A stretch of DNA of 59,239 bases from Clostridiales bacterium (lineage in GTDB: Bacteria; Bacillota; Clostridia; Christensenellales; Pumilibacteraceae), in the NCBI GenBank assembly GCA_022511445.1, contig JAFLVE010000109.1, forward strand, positions 1 to 59,239. The letters run 5' to 3'. The notes under the pieces were generated by a model that was not told where the DNA came from, searched no databases, and was given only the letters and a program-made list of their open reading frames with translations. The position numbers were made by a program, and so were the translations under genes. Numbering within the stretch: the first letter of the stretch is position 1; every line of letters begins with the position of its first letter. Positions 34,656 through 42,362 of the stretch are shown piece after piece.

Positions 34656-34707
34656 CTTTAGATATAATTTATTAACAAAATCTTTGCGTAGGTATATGCT
34701 TATTCGC

Positions 34708-34737
34708 TTGACAGCGGATAGGTTTTTATGTTAAAAT
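34708..34737 (+). promoter_or_regulatory. Sigma-A promoter of the rplU operon
   Basis: TTGACA (34708-34713), 18-bp spacer, TAAAAT (34732-34737). Confidence 0.7.
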
Positions 34738-34743
34738 ACTTTT

Positions 34744-34806
34744 TGAGCCGCACGGAAAGGGTTATAAATCCGAAAGGTACCCCGACGGCGAATACTAAAA
34801 CGGAGG
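34744..34806 (+). ncRNA. Candidate L21 leader
   Basis: The ~70-nt leader between promoter and rplU contains CGGA/TCCG pairing, a GGTACC core and CGACGGCGAATACT before the Shine-Dalgarno. This resembles, from memory, the L21 autoregulatory leader of Firmicutes. Position, length and high conservation of that RNA support the call, but I could not run a covariance model. Confidence 0.45.
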
Positions 34807-34813
34807 TTATGCT

Positions 34814-35116
34814 ATGTTTGCTATTATCGAGACAGGCGGAAAACAGTACCGCGTAAGCGTCGGCGACGTTATCGATGTAGAGCGTATCGAGGCAGAAGAG
34901 GGCGCTACAATCGAGCTGAAGGTGCTTATGACGGGCGAGGGCGACAGCATTGTTGTCGGCGCGGAAGCTGAAAGTAAAAAGGTTTCGGCTACCGTACTTA
35001 AACAGGTCAAGTCCAAAAAAGTCGTTGTGTTCAAGTACAAAGCAAAAAAGAACGTGCGTAAAAAGCAAGGCCATCGCCAGTTCTATACGCGCGTCAAGAT
35101 CGAATCCATTGCATGA
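34814..35116 (+). CDS. rplU: 50S ribosomal protein L21
   Basis: This 100-residue protein is a standard L21: '[24 protein letters not shown]' at the N-terminus and '[22 protein letters not shown]' at the C-terminus, which contacts 23S rRNA. It is the first gene of rplU-prp-rpmA, the canonical Firmicutes order. CGGAGG lies 8 nt upstream of the ATG. The next gene overlaps its stop by four bases. Confidence 0.98.
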   Translation: MFAIIETGGKQYRVSVGDVIDVERIEAEEGATIELKVLMTGEGDSIVVGAEAESKKVSATVLKQVKSKKVVVFKYKAKKNVRKKQGHRQFYTRVKIESIA

Positions 35117-35433
35117 TAACGGTAACGTTTTTCAAGGAAAACGGAAGTATCGTTAAAGTACGGGCTCGCGGTCACAGCGGACTGTCGGAATACGGCTCCG
35201 ACGTACTGTGCGCGGCGGCGTCGGCGCTTATACAAACGGCATATCTTGCGGTAGCGGATATATTAGGTAACGTTAAGTATAAACGCAACGACGATAAAGG
35301 TGAGTTCGAGTTCGAGATTCCAAAGGACTGCATAGACCGGCACGACGTAGACGTAGTGCTTCGTGCTTTGACAATAGGTCTAAGCGATTTACAAAGCGGT
35401 TATCCGCAAAACATTAAATTGGAGGAACAGTAA
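35113..35433 (+). CDS. prp: Ribosomal-processing cysteine protease Prp
   Basis: This 106-residue Prp (YsxB) has catalytic His21 and Cys33 in '[20 protein letters not shown]'. The family removes the N-terminal extension of L27, which is required for ribosome function in Firmicutes that carry the extension. The substrate gene rpmA follows 1 bp downstream and its product has the matching cleavage sequence. The start overlaps the rplU stop (ATGA). Confidence 0.95.
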   Translation: MITVTFFKENGSIVKVRARGHSGLSEYGSDVLCAAASALIQTAYLAVADILGNVKYKRNDDKGEFEFEIPKDCIDRHDVDVVLRALTIGLSDLQSGYPQNIKLEEQ

Positions 35434-35434
35434 C

Positions 35435-35713
35435 ATGTTTATTAATATTCAGTTATTCGCTCACAAAAAGGGCGGCGGTTCGACCAAGAACGGAAGAGAC
35501 AGTAACGCGCAGCGCCTCGGCGTTAAACGCGCGGACGGTCAATTCGTTTTGGCGGGCAATATTTTGGTTCGTCAGCGCGGCACCAAGGTTCACCCCGGCA
35601 ACAACGTCGGTCGCGGCGGAGACGACACTCTGTTCGCGCTTGTGGACGGCAAGGTGAAGTTTGAAAGCAAGGGCGACCGCAAGCAAGTAAGCGTTTACCC
35701 TGTGGCACAGTAA
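35435..35713 (+). CDS. rpmA: 50S ribosomal protein L27 with Prp-cleaved N-terminus
   Basis: This 92-residue protein has the L27 core '[20 protein letters not shown]' preceded by the extension MFINIQLFA. In Firmicutes Prp cuts after the FA of such extensions, exposing the residues that reach the peptidyl-transferase centre. GGAGG is 8 nt from the ATG and a strong terminator follows. Confidence 0.98.
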   Translation: MFINIQLFAHKKGGGSTKNGRDSNAQRLGVKRADGQFVLAGNILVRQRGTKVHPGNNVGRGGDDTLFALVDGKVKFESKGDRKQVSVYPVAQ

Positions 35714-35714
35714 C

Positions 35715-35739
35715 AAAAGGGCGCACGCGCCCTTTTTTC
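35715..35739 (+). terminator. Terminator of the rplU operon
   Basis: AAAAGGGCGC pairs with GCGCCCTTTT over a 2-nt apex, followed by T-rich sequence. Confidence 0.85.
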
Positions 35740-35758
35740 TTTACGCGGTAGGTGGAAT

Positions 35759-36568
35759 ATGTACAAAACCGAAGCGAACAGAATAACAGTAGATAAAGAC
35801 GATCTCGACATTAAGGCAACACTTGAATGCGGGCAATTTTTCCGTTACGAAAAAAACGACGACGTGTATACCGTCAAGTCGGGCGGTAACGTTTGCCGCG
35901 TTTACACTTCGGGCGACTATTCCGTTATCGACACGGATCAGGTCGATTATTTTGTAAACTTCTTCAATCTCGACCGCGATATGCTCAGAGCCAAACGCAC
36001 GCTGTCGAGGTTTCCCGAGCTACAGGACGCGCTTAACTCGTGCGGTGCGTTAAGGATACTGCACCAACCGCTTTTCGAAACGATTATCTCTTTTATAATT
36101 TCGGCGCAAAACAACATTCCGCGCATTAAGGGTATTATAAATCGGCTGTGCGGCCTGTGCGACGACGTGTTTCCCACGCCGGAGCAGATTGTTGCCTTAA
36201 CCGTGCGCCGTCTCGACGGAATAGGTTGCGGCTACCGCTCCCAGTACATTTACGACACGGCGTGCATTTGTGCCGAAACGGATATACTTAACCGATTGTA
36301 TGCGGCAAGCACGGTCGACGCGCAAAAAATGCTTAAAACGCTTCCCGGCGTCGGGCAGAAGATAGCCGATTGCGTCGCGCTGTTTTCGCTCGGGAGGCTC
36401 GAGGTTTTTCCCGTCGATACCTGGATAATAAAAACGATGCGCGTCGGCATGGAGACCGAAATGCAGCTTCGTACGAGGGTTATGGAGCGCTACGGAGAGC
36501 TCGCCGGCTACGCGCAGCAGTTTATTTATTACTACAACGCAATTCTCCGCGCGGGGAGTAAGGCGTAG
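35759..36568 (+). CDS. 8-oxoguanine DNA glycosylase/AP lyase (OGG1 type)
   Basis: This 269-residue HhH-GPD base-excision glycosylase has an N-terminal OGG-type domain ('LDIKATLECGQFFRYEKND'). The helix-hairpin-helix follows, 'LKTLPGVGQKIADCVALFSLGR', with Lys in 'GQKIAD' as the expected Schiff-base nucleophile. The catalytic Asp is in 'EVFPVDTWI'. Lys plus Asp indicates a bifunctional glycosylase/AP lyase removing 8-oxoG and related lesions. GGTGG lies 5 nt before the ATG. It stands alone between two terminators. Confidence 0.88.
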   Translation: MYKTEANRITVDKDDLDIKATLECGQFFRYEKNDDVYTVKSGGNVCRVYTSGDYSVIDTDQVDYFVNFFNLDRDMLRAKRTLSRFPELQDALNSCGALRILHQPLFETIISFIISAQNNIPRIKGIINRLCGLCDDVFPTPEQIVALTVRRLDGIGCGYRSQYIYDTACICAETDILNRLYAASTVDAQKMLKTLPGVGQKIADCVALFSLGRLEVFPVDTWIIKTMRVGMETEMQLRTRVMERYGELAGYAQQFIYYYNAILRAGSKA

Positions 36569-36628
36569 ATTTTATGCGCAAGCGTTTGTTTTGCGGGCGT
36601 GTGTAACAGCTTAAAAAATTGTATTTAC

Positions 36629-36654
36629 GGACGGAGCGTGCGCGCTCCGTTTTT
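36629..36654 (+). terminator. Terminator of the glycosylase gene, abutting the yqfC promoter
   Basis: ACGGAGCG pairs with CGCTCCGT, followed by TTTT. The last T is also the first base of the sigma-E-type -35 element of yqfC. Confidence 0.8.
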
Positions 36655-36682
36655 CATATTCGAGACAGAGCTCTCATACAAT
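36654..36682 (+). promoter_or_regulatory. Sigma-E (mother-cell) promoter of yqfC
   Basis: TCATATT (36654-36660), exactly 14 bp, CATACAAT (36675-36682). This matches the published sigma-E consensus KMATATT-N14-CATACAHT at every position. It lies 15 bp before the yqfC ATG. Confidence 0.8.
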
Positions 36683-36697
36683 ACATCGGAGTAGATT

Positions 36698-36952
36698 ATG
36701 AGCTTTGTCGATCAGATATCAAAGATGTTCGGGGCGCTTCCCGAGTTTAAGTTTCAGGCGACGCTATTCGGCGGTAATGCGATTTACGTCGAGGGCGGGA
36801 AGCCTATTAAGCTTGACGACGACGAGATGGTGTTTAAGGTGAACGGCGGAATGCTTACCGTTGTCGGCGAATCTATGTCGGTTAAAGAGCTTACGGGCGA
36901 CTGCGTTGCTATCGTCGGCGAAATAAAGTCTGTTGCGGTGGAGAAATTATGA
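36698..36952 (+). CDS. yqfC: Sporulation protein YqfC
   Basis: This 84-residue protein belongs to the YabP/YqfC family ('MVFKVNGGMLTVVGESMSVKELTGDCVAIVGEIKSV'). YqfC is made in the mother cell and is needed for efficient sporulation together with YqfD in Bacillus. The matching sigma-E promoter directly upstream supports this. CGGAG precedes the ATG. Its stop overlaps the yqfD start (ATGA). Confidence 0.92.
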   Translation: MSFVDQISKMFGALPEFKFQATLFGGNAIYVEGGKPIKLDDDEMVFKVNGGMLTVVGESMSVKELTGDCVAIVGEIKSVAVEKL

Positions 36953-38415
36953 AAAAAATCGAACCCACCGCCGCGGATCGTGCCGCCGCCGAAGCCGAAA
37001 AAATAAAGCTGCGCCGTGAAAAGGAAAAGATAAAATCGGAGCAAGCGGCAAAGCGGAAAGAGGAAAAGGCAAGACGGGCGGAAGAGGCGGCAAAGCGTAA
37101 AGAGGAAGAAAAAAAGCGCAAAGCCGAGGAAGCAAAGCGGCGCGAAGAAGAGCGCGCCGTTATCGAGGAAAAAAATCGGATAATAGCGGCGCGGCGGCTC
37201 GAACGCAGAAAAACGGTGTACGCCGCGGTAATAAAAAGGCTTCGACACGGCGACGGTGCGTTTTGCTACCGTAATTACGGCGTATTGCCGCGCGTGGAGA
37301 TAGAGGTGCGCGGAGACGTTACTTCCGTTCTTACGAGGCTAGGCGCGGCGGGAGTAAAAGCCGTCGACGTAAAAAAATCGGACGGCAAATTTCGATTTAA
37401 AGTGCAAAAAAAAGACTTGAGTAAAGCTATTGCTTTTTTGGACGAAATGTGTTACAATTATATATTAGGCGAGACCTACGGCTTGCCTCGTGTGGCGCTT
37501 TATTGGCTTGCGCGTGCGGGTTTAATAGTAGGAGCCGCGGCGTCGGCGCTCGCTATGTACTTTTCATATTCCCATATTTACGCCGTACACGTTTCCGGAA
37601 ACGAAAAAATCAGGGAAGAAGCAGTTCTTTCCGCGCTTAAAGCGGAGGGTATCACCGTCGGCACCGATAAGTCCGAAATCGACCTCGACAGGGTTGTGGC
37701 GATTGTAAACGGTATTGACGGGATAGCTGATTGCGACTGTTCGCTTTCGGGTACCGCGCTGTACGTTAACGTTCTCGAATCGGGCGATTTTACCGAGATA
37801 GATTCTTTCGGTGCGTACGAATCGGTTTACGACGCGGTTATAACGCGCGTAGTAATGCGGAGCGGCACCTCCAAGGTCAAGCGCGGCGACGCGGTTAAAA
37901 AGGGCGACGTTCTCGCCGACGGAACCGTGTATTCCACGGCGGGCGAGCCGCTTTACACCGCGGAGTGCGAGGGCGAGATTTACGGCAATGTTTCGATAGG
38001 CTACAACGTTTCCGTTTCGCCTGTCAAGGTCGTTCATAAACGGACGGGAAAAGTGTACAAAAAGAGCGCGTGGACGCTTTTCGGCAAGACTTTTTTTAAG
38101 CCGCGTTCGCCGTACGATTCGTATGAGAGCTTTTCGTATACGGCTTCTTACGACGTATTGATTCCGCTTTACATTACGACTTACGAGTTTTACGAGACGG
38201 AGCGCGTCGAGACGGAACGCACCGTAGAGCAGGCTGTTGCGGAGCTTGCGGAGGAGAAGCGCGAGGAGCTCGGGTTTTTCGACAGAGACAAGTTCGAAAT
38301 GACGTACACGGCGGCGGAAACGGATACGGGGCTTATAAATATTCATTTGTTTTTCAGCGGCGAGGCGCTTATCTCCCGCGGCTGTGCGGCTCCCGTAGCG
38401 AACGGGAATAAATAA
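36949..38415 (+). CDS. yqfD: Sporulation protein YqfD with long charged N-terminal coiled coil
   Basis: This 488-residue protein is about 90 residues longer than Bacillus YqfD (~398). The extra part is residues ~1-90, an almost uninterrupted Lys/Arg/Glu/Ala helix ('EKARRAEEAAKRKEEEKKRK'). The YqfD core follows ('RLRHGDGAFCYRNYGVLPRVEIEVRG'), a membrane helix near residue 180-205 and an extracytoplasmic domain with FtsQ/POTRA-like 'VHVSGNEKIREEAVLSAL'. It sits in the conserved cluster ahead of phoH. Mother-cell sporulation role is from the family; the extension's function is unknown. Confidence 0.88.
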   Translation: MKKIEPTAADRAAAEAEKIKLRREKEKIKSEQAAKRKEEKARRAEEAAKRKEEEKKRKAEEAKRREEERAVIEEKNRIIAARRLERRKTVYAAVIKRLRHGDGAFCYRNYGVLPRVEIEVRGDVTSVLTRLGAAGVKAVDVKKSDGKFRFKVQKKDLSKAIAFLDEMCYNYILGETYGLPRVALYWLARAGLIVGAAASALAMYFSYSHIYAVHVSGNEKIREEAVLSALKAEGITVGTDKSEIDLDRVVAIVNGIDGIADCDCSLSGTALYVNVLESGDFTEIDSFGAYESVYDAVITRVVMRSGTSKVKRGDAVKKGDVLADGTVYSTAGEPLYTAECEGEIYGNVSIGYNVSVSPVKVVHKRTGKVYKKSAWTLFGKTFFKPRSPYDSYESFSYTASYDVLIPLYITTYEFYETERVETERTVEQAVAELAEEKREELGFFDRDKFEMTYTAAETDTGLINIHLFFSGEALISRGCAAPVANGNK

Positions 38416-38455
38416 CCGTAAATTAAGGAATAAATTACTTTCGGAGAAGTTTTTT

Positions 38456-39403
38456 TTGGAGATTACCGAAGACAACTTAAAGGCGGTATGCGGTGCATAT
38501 GATACCAATCTAAAAGCGATTGAATCGTTATGCGGCGTTACCGTGCGAATTACCGGCACGGGTCCCGTAATTTCGGGCGACGGCGCGGAGGAGGCGACGC
38601 TTTTAATGGAAAAGCTTGCCGCTCTTGTCGAGCGCGGCGAAAAGATAGACCCCGCCACGGTAAAACGCGTGCTCGATATTCTCCGCACAGATAAGGGCGG
38701 CGTGGAGGCTATATACTCCGTTTCGGCATGCACCACCGCGCACGGCAAAAAAATTTTCCCAAAGACCGTCGGGCAAAAGAAGTTTATAGACGCGGTCAAC
38801 GCCAACCTTATGACTTTTGCAGTCGGACCCGCAGGCACGGGAAAGACCTATCTCGCCGTTGCGCTTGCGGCGGCGGCGGTCAAGCGCGGCGACGTCGATA
38901 AGATTATTTTAACCCGTCCCGCGATAGAGGCGGGCGAAAAGCTCGGTTTTTTACCCGGCGATTTGCAGATGAAGGTCGACCCGTATCTTAGACCGCTGTA
39001 CGACGCGCTCGGCGATATGTTCGGCGGCGACTACATTAAGCTTATCGAGCGCGGAATAGTGGAGATAGCGCCTCTTGCGTACATGCGCGGAAGAACGCTC
39101 TCCCGCGCGTTCATGATACTCGACGAGGCGCAAAACACCACGCCCGAACAGATGAAAATGTTTTTAACCCGCTTCGGCGAGGGAAGCCGTGCGATAATAA
39201 CAGGCGACGTTACGCAGATAGATCTTCGCGGCGCGCCGTCGGGACTAATCGAAGCGGAAAATGTGCTCAAAAATATTCCGTCCATTGCATTCGTGCACTT
39301 GACGGAAACGGACGTTGTACGTCACGACCTCGTGTCCAAAATAGTTTCCGCGTACAACGACTATTCGCAAAGGAGAAATCATGGAACAGACGGAGAAGTC
39401 TAA
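38456..39403 (+). CDS. phoH: PhoH-like ATPase
   Basis: This 315-residue PhoH family P-loop protein has an N-terminal KH-like segment, Walker A 'GPAGTGKTYLA' near residue 122, 'LTRPAIEAGEKLGFLPGDL' and Walker B 'MILDEAQNTTPEQ'. It starts with TTG (GGAG 9 nt upstream) and follows yqfD after 40 bp. The family is linked to RNA metabolism; here it neighbours YbeY and Era as in other bacteria. Its 3' end overlaps pgpH by 23 bp. Confidence 0.95.
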   Translation: MEITEDNLKAVCGAYDTNLKAIESLCGVTVRITGTGPVISGDGAEEATLLMEKLAALVERGEKIDPATVKRVLDILRTDKGGVEAIYSVSACTTAHGKKIFPKTVGQKKFIDAVNANLMTFAVGPAGTGKTYLAVALAAAAVKRGDVDKIILTRPAIEAGEKLGFLPGDLQMKVDPYLRPLYDALGDMFGGDYIKLIERGIVEIAPLAYMRGRTLSRAFMILDEAQNTTPEQMKMFLTRFGEGSRAIITGDVTQIDLRGAPSGLIEAENVLKNIPSIAFVHLTETDVVRHDLVSKIVSAYNDYSQRRNHGTDGEV

Positions 39404-40850
39404 AAGTAATTCCGCAGAGCCCTCTAAGGCGCCGATAAGCGCGTACTTTTGGCTTGCGGGAATTTTCGCAATAGTATTCGCTGTTATCTACATAGCGCTT
39501 ATTTTGCGAGTGCATTTTTTGGATATTCCGAGCGGGGAATCGGTTATAAGCGAAACGGCGTCGAACAGCTTGTTTGCGCTCGTTCTCGTCGTCATGCTGA
39601 GCGCGTTGTACACTTATACCGTTGTATCGCGTAAAGAGCTTTTGTTAAGCCTTAGAGAGGCGGGCGCAATAATGACCGTGTTCGCGCTCGTTACGACGAC
39701 AAACATCTTTCTCGCACACGTCAGCCCGTTCGCCATGTTTGTTGCGCTTACGTCGCTGCTTGCGCTCCCGTTTTCCAAAAAACGCGACGCGTTTATCCTC
39801 AACGTGTTTACTTGCCTTATATCTTCCTTCTCGCTTATTAACATTGCGGAATCGACGCACCTTCCCATAATTATTTTTACTTCCATTGCGGGGCTTTTGT
39901 GCGGAGCGATTGCGGCGTACAGCTTCCCCAACGGAATGACGCGTATCGCCTCGATATTCCGTTCGCTTGTTACTTCGGTTTTCGTAATCGGTATGTACGC
40001 CGTGCTTCTCTGCGCGTACTCGCTCGACGCCGCTCAGCTTGTCGATAATATTGTTTTTATCGGACCGTTTGCCGCAGGGCACGTATTGCTTGCGGGTATT
40101 CTCGTTCCGATTATCGAGAGCATATTCAACATAACGACAGACTCCAAGCTGGTGGAGCTTACCAATCACAAGGCGCCGCTTATTCACAGGCTTATAACGG
40201 AAGCGCCCGGTACGTTTAACCACAGTCTTTCTCTTGCCAACTTTGCGGAGATTTGCGCCAACGCGATAGGCGAGGATCCGTACCTTGCAAGGGCGTGCGC
40301 CTACTACCACGACGTGGGTAAGCTTAATAATGCCGAGTATTTTACGGAGAACCAGGCGGGCTACAACCCTCACGACGATATTCTGCCCGAGGTGTCTGCG
40401 GAAATTATCCGTCAGCACACGACTGACGGCTATGAGCTTTGCAAAAAGTACCACATCCCGGAGGAGGTCGCGCGCATAACGATAGAGCACCACGGCACGC
40501 TTCCCATAGCGTACTTTTACAATAAGGCTCAAAAGCTGACGGACAGCGACGTCGACATGGATGAATACCGTTATCACGGCGAAACCCCCACCGGAAAAAT
40601 CGGCGCGATTATTATGATTTGCGACGCGGCGGAGGCGGCGATTCGCGCCATGGATAATCCGGACGGCGAGCGCGTGGACAAGTTCTTGAAAAAAATGATT
40701 GACGACAGACTGCGGCTCGGCCAGTTTGACAACTGCTCAATAACCATGAAGGATCTTAACGCGCTCAGAGAGGCTATTGTAGGCGCGTACGGCGGTCTGT
40801 TCCATAAACGTATCAAATACAACAACGGACGCGGTGGCGACAATGATTAA
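39381..40850 (+). CDS. pgpH: c-di-AMP phosphodiesterase PgpH lacking the extracellular sensor domain
   Basis: This 489-residue 7TM-HD protein has the HD phosphodiesterase domain at ~250-480 ('NHSLSLANFAEICANAIG', catalytic HD in 'ACAYYHDVGKLNNAEYF', 'EHHGTLPIAYF'). PgpH/YqfF proteins hydrolyse c-di-AMP to pApA. Bacillus YqfF is about 711 residues, with a ~250-residue extracellular 7TMR-HDED domain between the first two helices. Here only about 20 residues separate them ('LRVHFLDIPSGESVISETAS'), so that sensor is missing while the membrane bundle is retained. AGGAG precedes the ATG. The next gene overlaps its stop by 8 bp. Confidence 0.9.
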   Translation: MEQTEKSKSNSAEPSKAPISAYFWLAGIFAIVFAVIYIALILRVHFLDIPSGESVISETASNSLFALVLVVMLSALYTYTVVSRKELLLSLREAGAIMTVFALVTTTNIFLAHVSPFAMFVALTSLLALPFSKKRDAFILNVFTCLISSFSLINIAESTHLPIIIFTSIAGLLCGAIAAYSFPNGMTRIASIFRSLVTSVFVIGMYAVLLCAYSLDAAQLVDNIVFIGPFAAGHVLLAGILVPIIESIFNITTDSKLVELTNHKAPLIHRLITEAPGTFNHSLSLANFAEICANAIGEDPYLARACAYYHDVGKLNNAEYFTENQAGYNPHDDILPEVSAEIIRQHTTDGYELCKKYHIPEEVARITIEHHGTLPIAYFYNKAQKLTDSDVDMDEYRYHGETPTGKIGAIIMICDAAEAAIRAMDNPDGERVDKFLKKMIDDRLRLGQFDNCSITMKDLNALREAIVGAYGGLFHKRIKYNNGRGGDND

Positions 40851-42171
40851 GCTTACAGGCGACTATCAGCCCGAATTTTTGCGCCTTGCGGGAATAGTTT
40901 TCGACATGCTCGAGTTGTCGGGGTGCGCGTCGGTCGACGTGGCGCTCATAAACGACGAGGAAATGCGCGAGCTGAATAAATCCACTCGAGGCGTGGACAA
41001 GCCGACCGACGTACTCAGCTATCCCGCGCTGTCCGAGATTAAAGCGTTTGATAAAGCCAATTATCCCGAGGACTTCGACAGAATGCAAAACGCGGTGGTT
41101 CTCGGCGAAATAGCGATTAACACCGACGCGGCGGCACGGCAGGCGGAGGAGTTCGGAACGGGTGAGCGCGAGATAAACTATCTGTTTGTTCACGGACTGC
41201 TGCATCTCCTCGGTTACGACCATATCGAGGAAAATGATAAAGAGAAAATGCGCGCTCTCGAGGAGAAGGCGCTTTCGGCAAAGGACGAATCGGTTGTCGT
41301 CGCGGTCGTGGGCAGACCGAACGCAGGCAAAAGCTCCATCGTAAACGCCATTGTGGGGGAAAAGGTTTCTATCGTTTCACCGAAGCCCCAAACCACGCGC
41401 GACCGTATTACGGGTATATGTACCGAGGGCAACAAGCAAATAGTGTTTTTGGACACCCCGGGAATGTTCAAGCCGCGCACGAAGCTTGACGAACACCTTG
41501 ACAAAAGCGTAAAAAGCGCGCTCGGCGGCGACGCGGACGTCGTCGTCCTTGTTCTCGACAGCACGAAAGGCGTGACGCCCGACGACGAGAAAACGATTAA
41601 TTCGCTTATAAAAAGCGGCGCGCCGCTGTATATTGTCGTCAACAAAACCGACCTAAAGGGCTACGAAGCTATTTATCCCATACTCGATAAGCTGAATAAG
41701 TACATGAGCGGAGATAACGCCGTAAAAGACGTTATACCCACAAGCTGTCGAAACGGAAACAATATCGAGCTTCTCAAAAAGATATTAAAAGGCGAATGCC
41801 GCGAGGGCGGGTTTTTGTTCCCGCCCGACGAGTATACCGACAGACCCGTCAAGTTTATTATAGGCGAGACCATTCGCGAAAAAGCGCTGTTGTTTTTGCA
41901 GGACGAGATTCCGCACGGCGTGGGAGTTGCGGTGCTTTCCGTCGACGAGAACTCGTCGCCCGTCCGCATTACCGCCGACGTAATTGTGGACAGACAGTCG
42001 CACAAGCGCATAGTGATAGGCGACGACGGCGCAATGATTAAAAAGATAGGCAGCTATGCCCGCCGCGATATTGAGCAGATGCTCGATACAAAGGTTTTTT
42101 TGGAGCTTTTCGTAAAGGTGCGCGAGGGCTGGCGCGACCGACAAAACATTTTGCACGATATAGGATATTGA
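40843..42171 (+). CDS. YbeY-Era fusion: rRNA maturation factor joined to GTPase
   Basis: This single frame of 442 residues holds two normally separate proteins. Residues ~1-148 are YbeY, with the zinc-binding 'HGLLHLLGYDH' (His117, His121, His127), an endoribonuclease-like factor for 16S rRNA maturation. Residues ~149-442 are Era: G1 GRPNAGKSS from 157, G3 DTPG, G4 NKTD and a C-terminal KH domain ('QSHKRIVIGDDGAMIKKIG') that binds the 16S 3' end. Both parts are full length and motif-complete. No stop or start-site signal separates them (linker 'EKALSAKDES'). In relatives dgkA and cdd often lie between these genes. The ATG at 40843 overlaps pgpH; an in-frame GTG 3 codons earlier is possible. 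Confidence 0.92.
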   Translation: MIKLTGDYQPEFLRLAGIVFDMLELSGCASVDVALINDEEMRELNKSTRGVDKPTDVLSYPALSEIKAFDKANYPEDFDRMQNAVVLGEIAINTDAAARQAEEFGTGEREINYLFVHGLLHLLGYDHIEENDKEKMRALEEKALSAKDESVVVAVVGRPNAGKSSIVNAIVGEKVSIVSPKPQTTRDRITGICTEGNKQIVFLDTPGMFKPRTKLDEHLDKSVKSALGGDADVVVLVLDSTKGVTPDDEKTINSLIKSGAPLYIVVNKTDLKGYEAIYPILDKLNKYMSGDNAVKDVIPTSCRNGNNIELLKKILKGECREGGFLFPPDEYTDRPVKFIIGETIREKALLFLQDEIPHGVGVAVLSVDENSSPVRITADVIVDRQSHKRIVIGDDGAMIKKIGSYARRDIEQMLDTKVFLELFVKVREGWRDRQNILHDIGY

Positions 42172-42198
42172 TTTTTTCGCCGACACTCCGTATATAAT
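42168..42198 (+). promoter_or_regulatory. Promoter of yqzL-recO
   Basis: TTGATT (42168-42173) starts at the last bases of the YbeY-Era gene. TATATA (42191-42196, 17-bp spacer) or TATAAT (42193-42198, 19-bp spacer) is the -10. Transcription would begin near 42203-42205, within or at the edge of the ACCTCCC arm described next. Confidence 0.55.
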
Positions 42199-42201
42199 TT
42201 T

Positions 42202-42236
42202 ACCTCCCAAGATAAACTAACAAAAACACGGGAGGT
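42202..42236 (+). promoter_or_regulatory. Hairpin that would sequester the yqzL Shine-Dalgarno
   Basis: ACCTCCC (42202-42208) is perfectly complementary to GGGAGGT (42230-42236), the Shine-Dalgarno of yqzL, with a 21-nt loop. ACCTCCC also copies the anti-Shine-Dalgarno of 16S rRNA. Folding would block translation of yqzL and possibly of recO downstream. Confidence 0.55.
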
Positions 42237-42242
42237 GCGGTA

Positions 42243-42353
42243 ATGACCGAGGAAGAGCGGAAGATGTGGGAGCTTTTTTGCATGACAGGCGAGCCGAGAT
42301 ATTACTCGATGTACGCCGAGATGAAAAATCGCAACCGAGACGAAATCGAATAA
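42243..42353 (+). CDS. YqzL-family small protein
   Basis: This 36-residue protein reads 'MWELFCMTGEPRYYSMYAEM' after a short charged start. It resembles YqzL ('W..F..TG....Y..F'), the small protein encoded just upstream of recO in many Firmicutes. It has a very strong Shine-Dalgarno (GGGAGGTG) and lies 9 bp before recO, exactly the conserved position. Its function is unknown; coupling of recO expression is one possibility. Confidence 0.75.
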   Translation: MTEEERKMWELFCMTGEPRYYSMYAEMKNRNRDEIE

Positions 42354-42362
42354 GAGGTGAAT

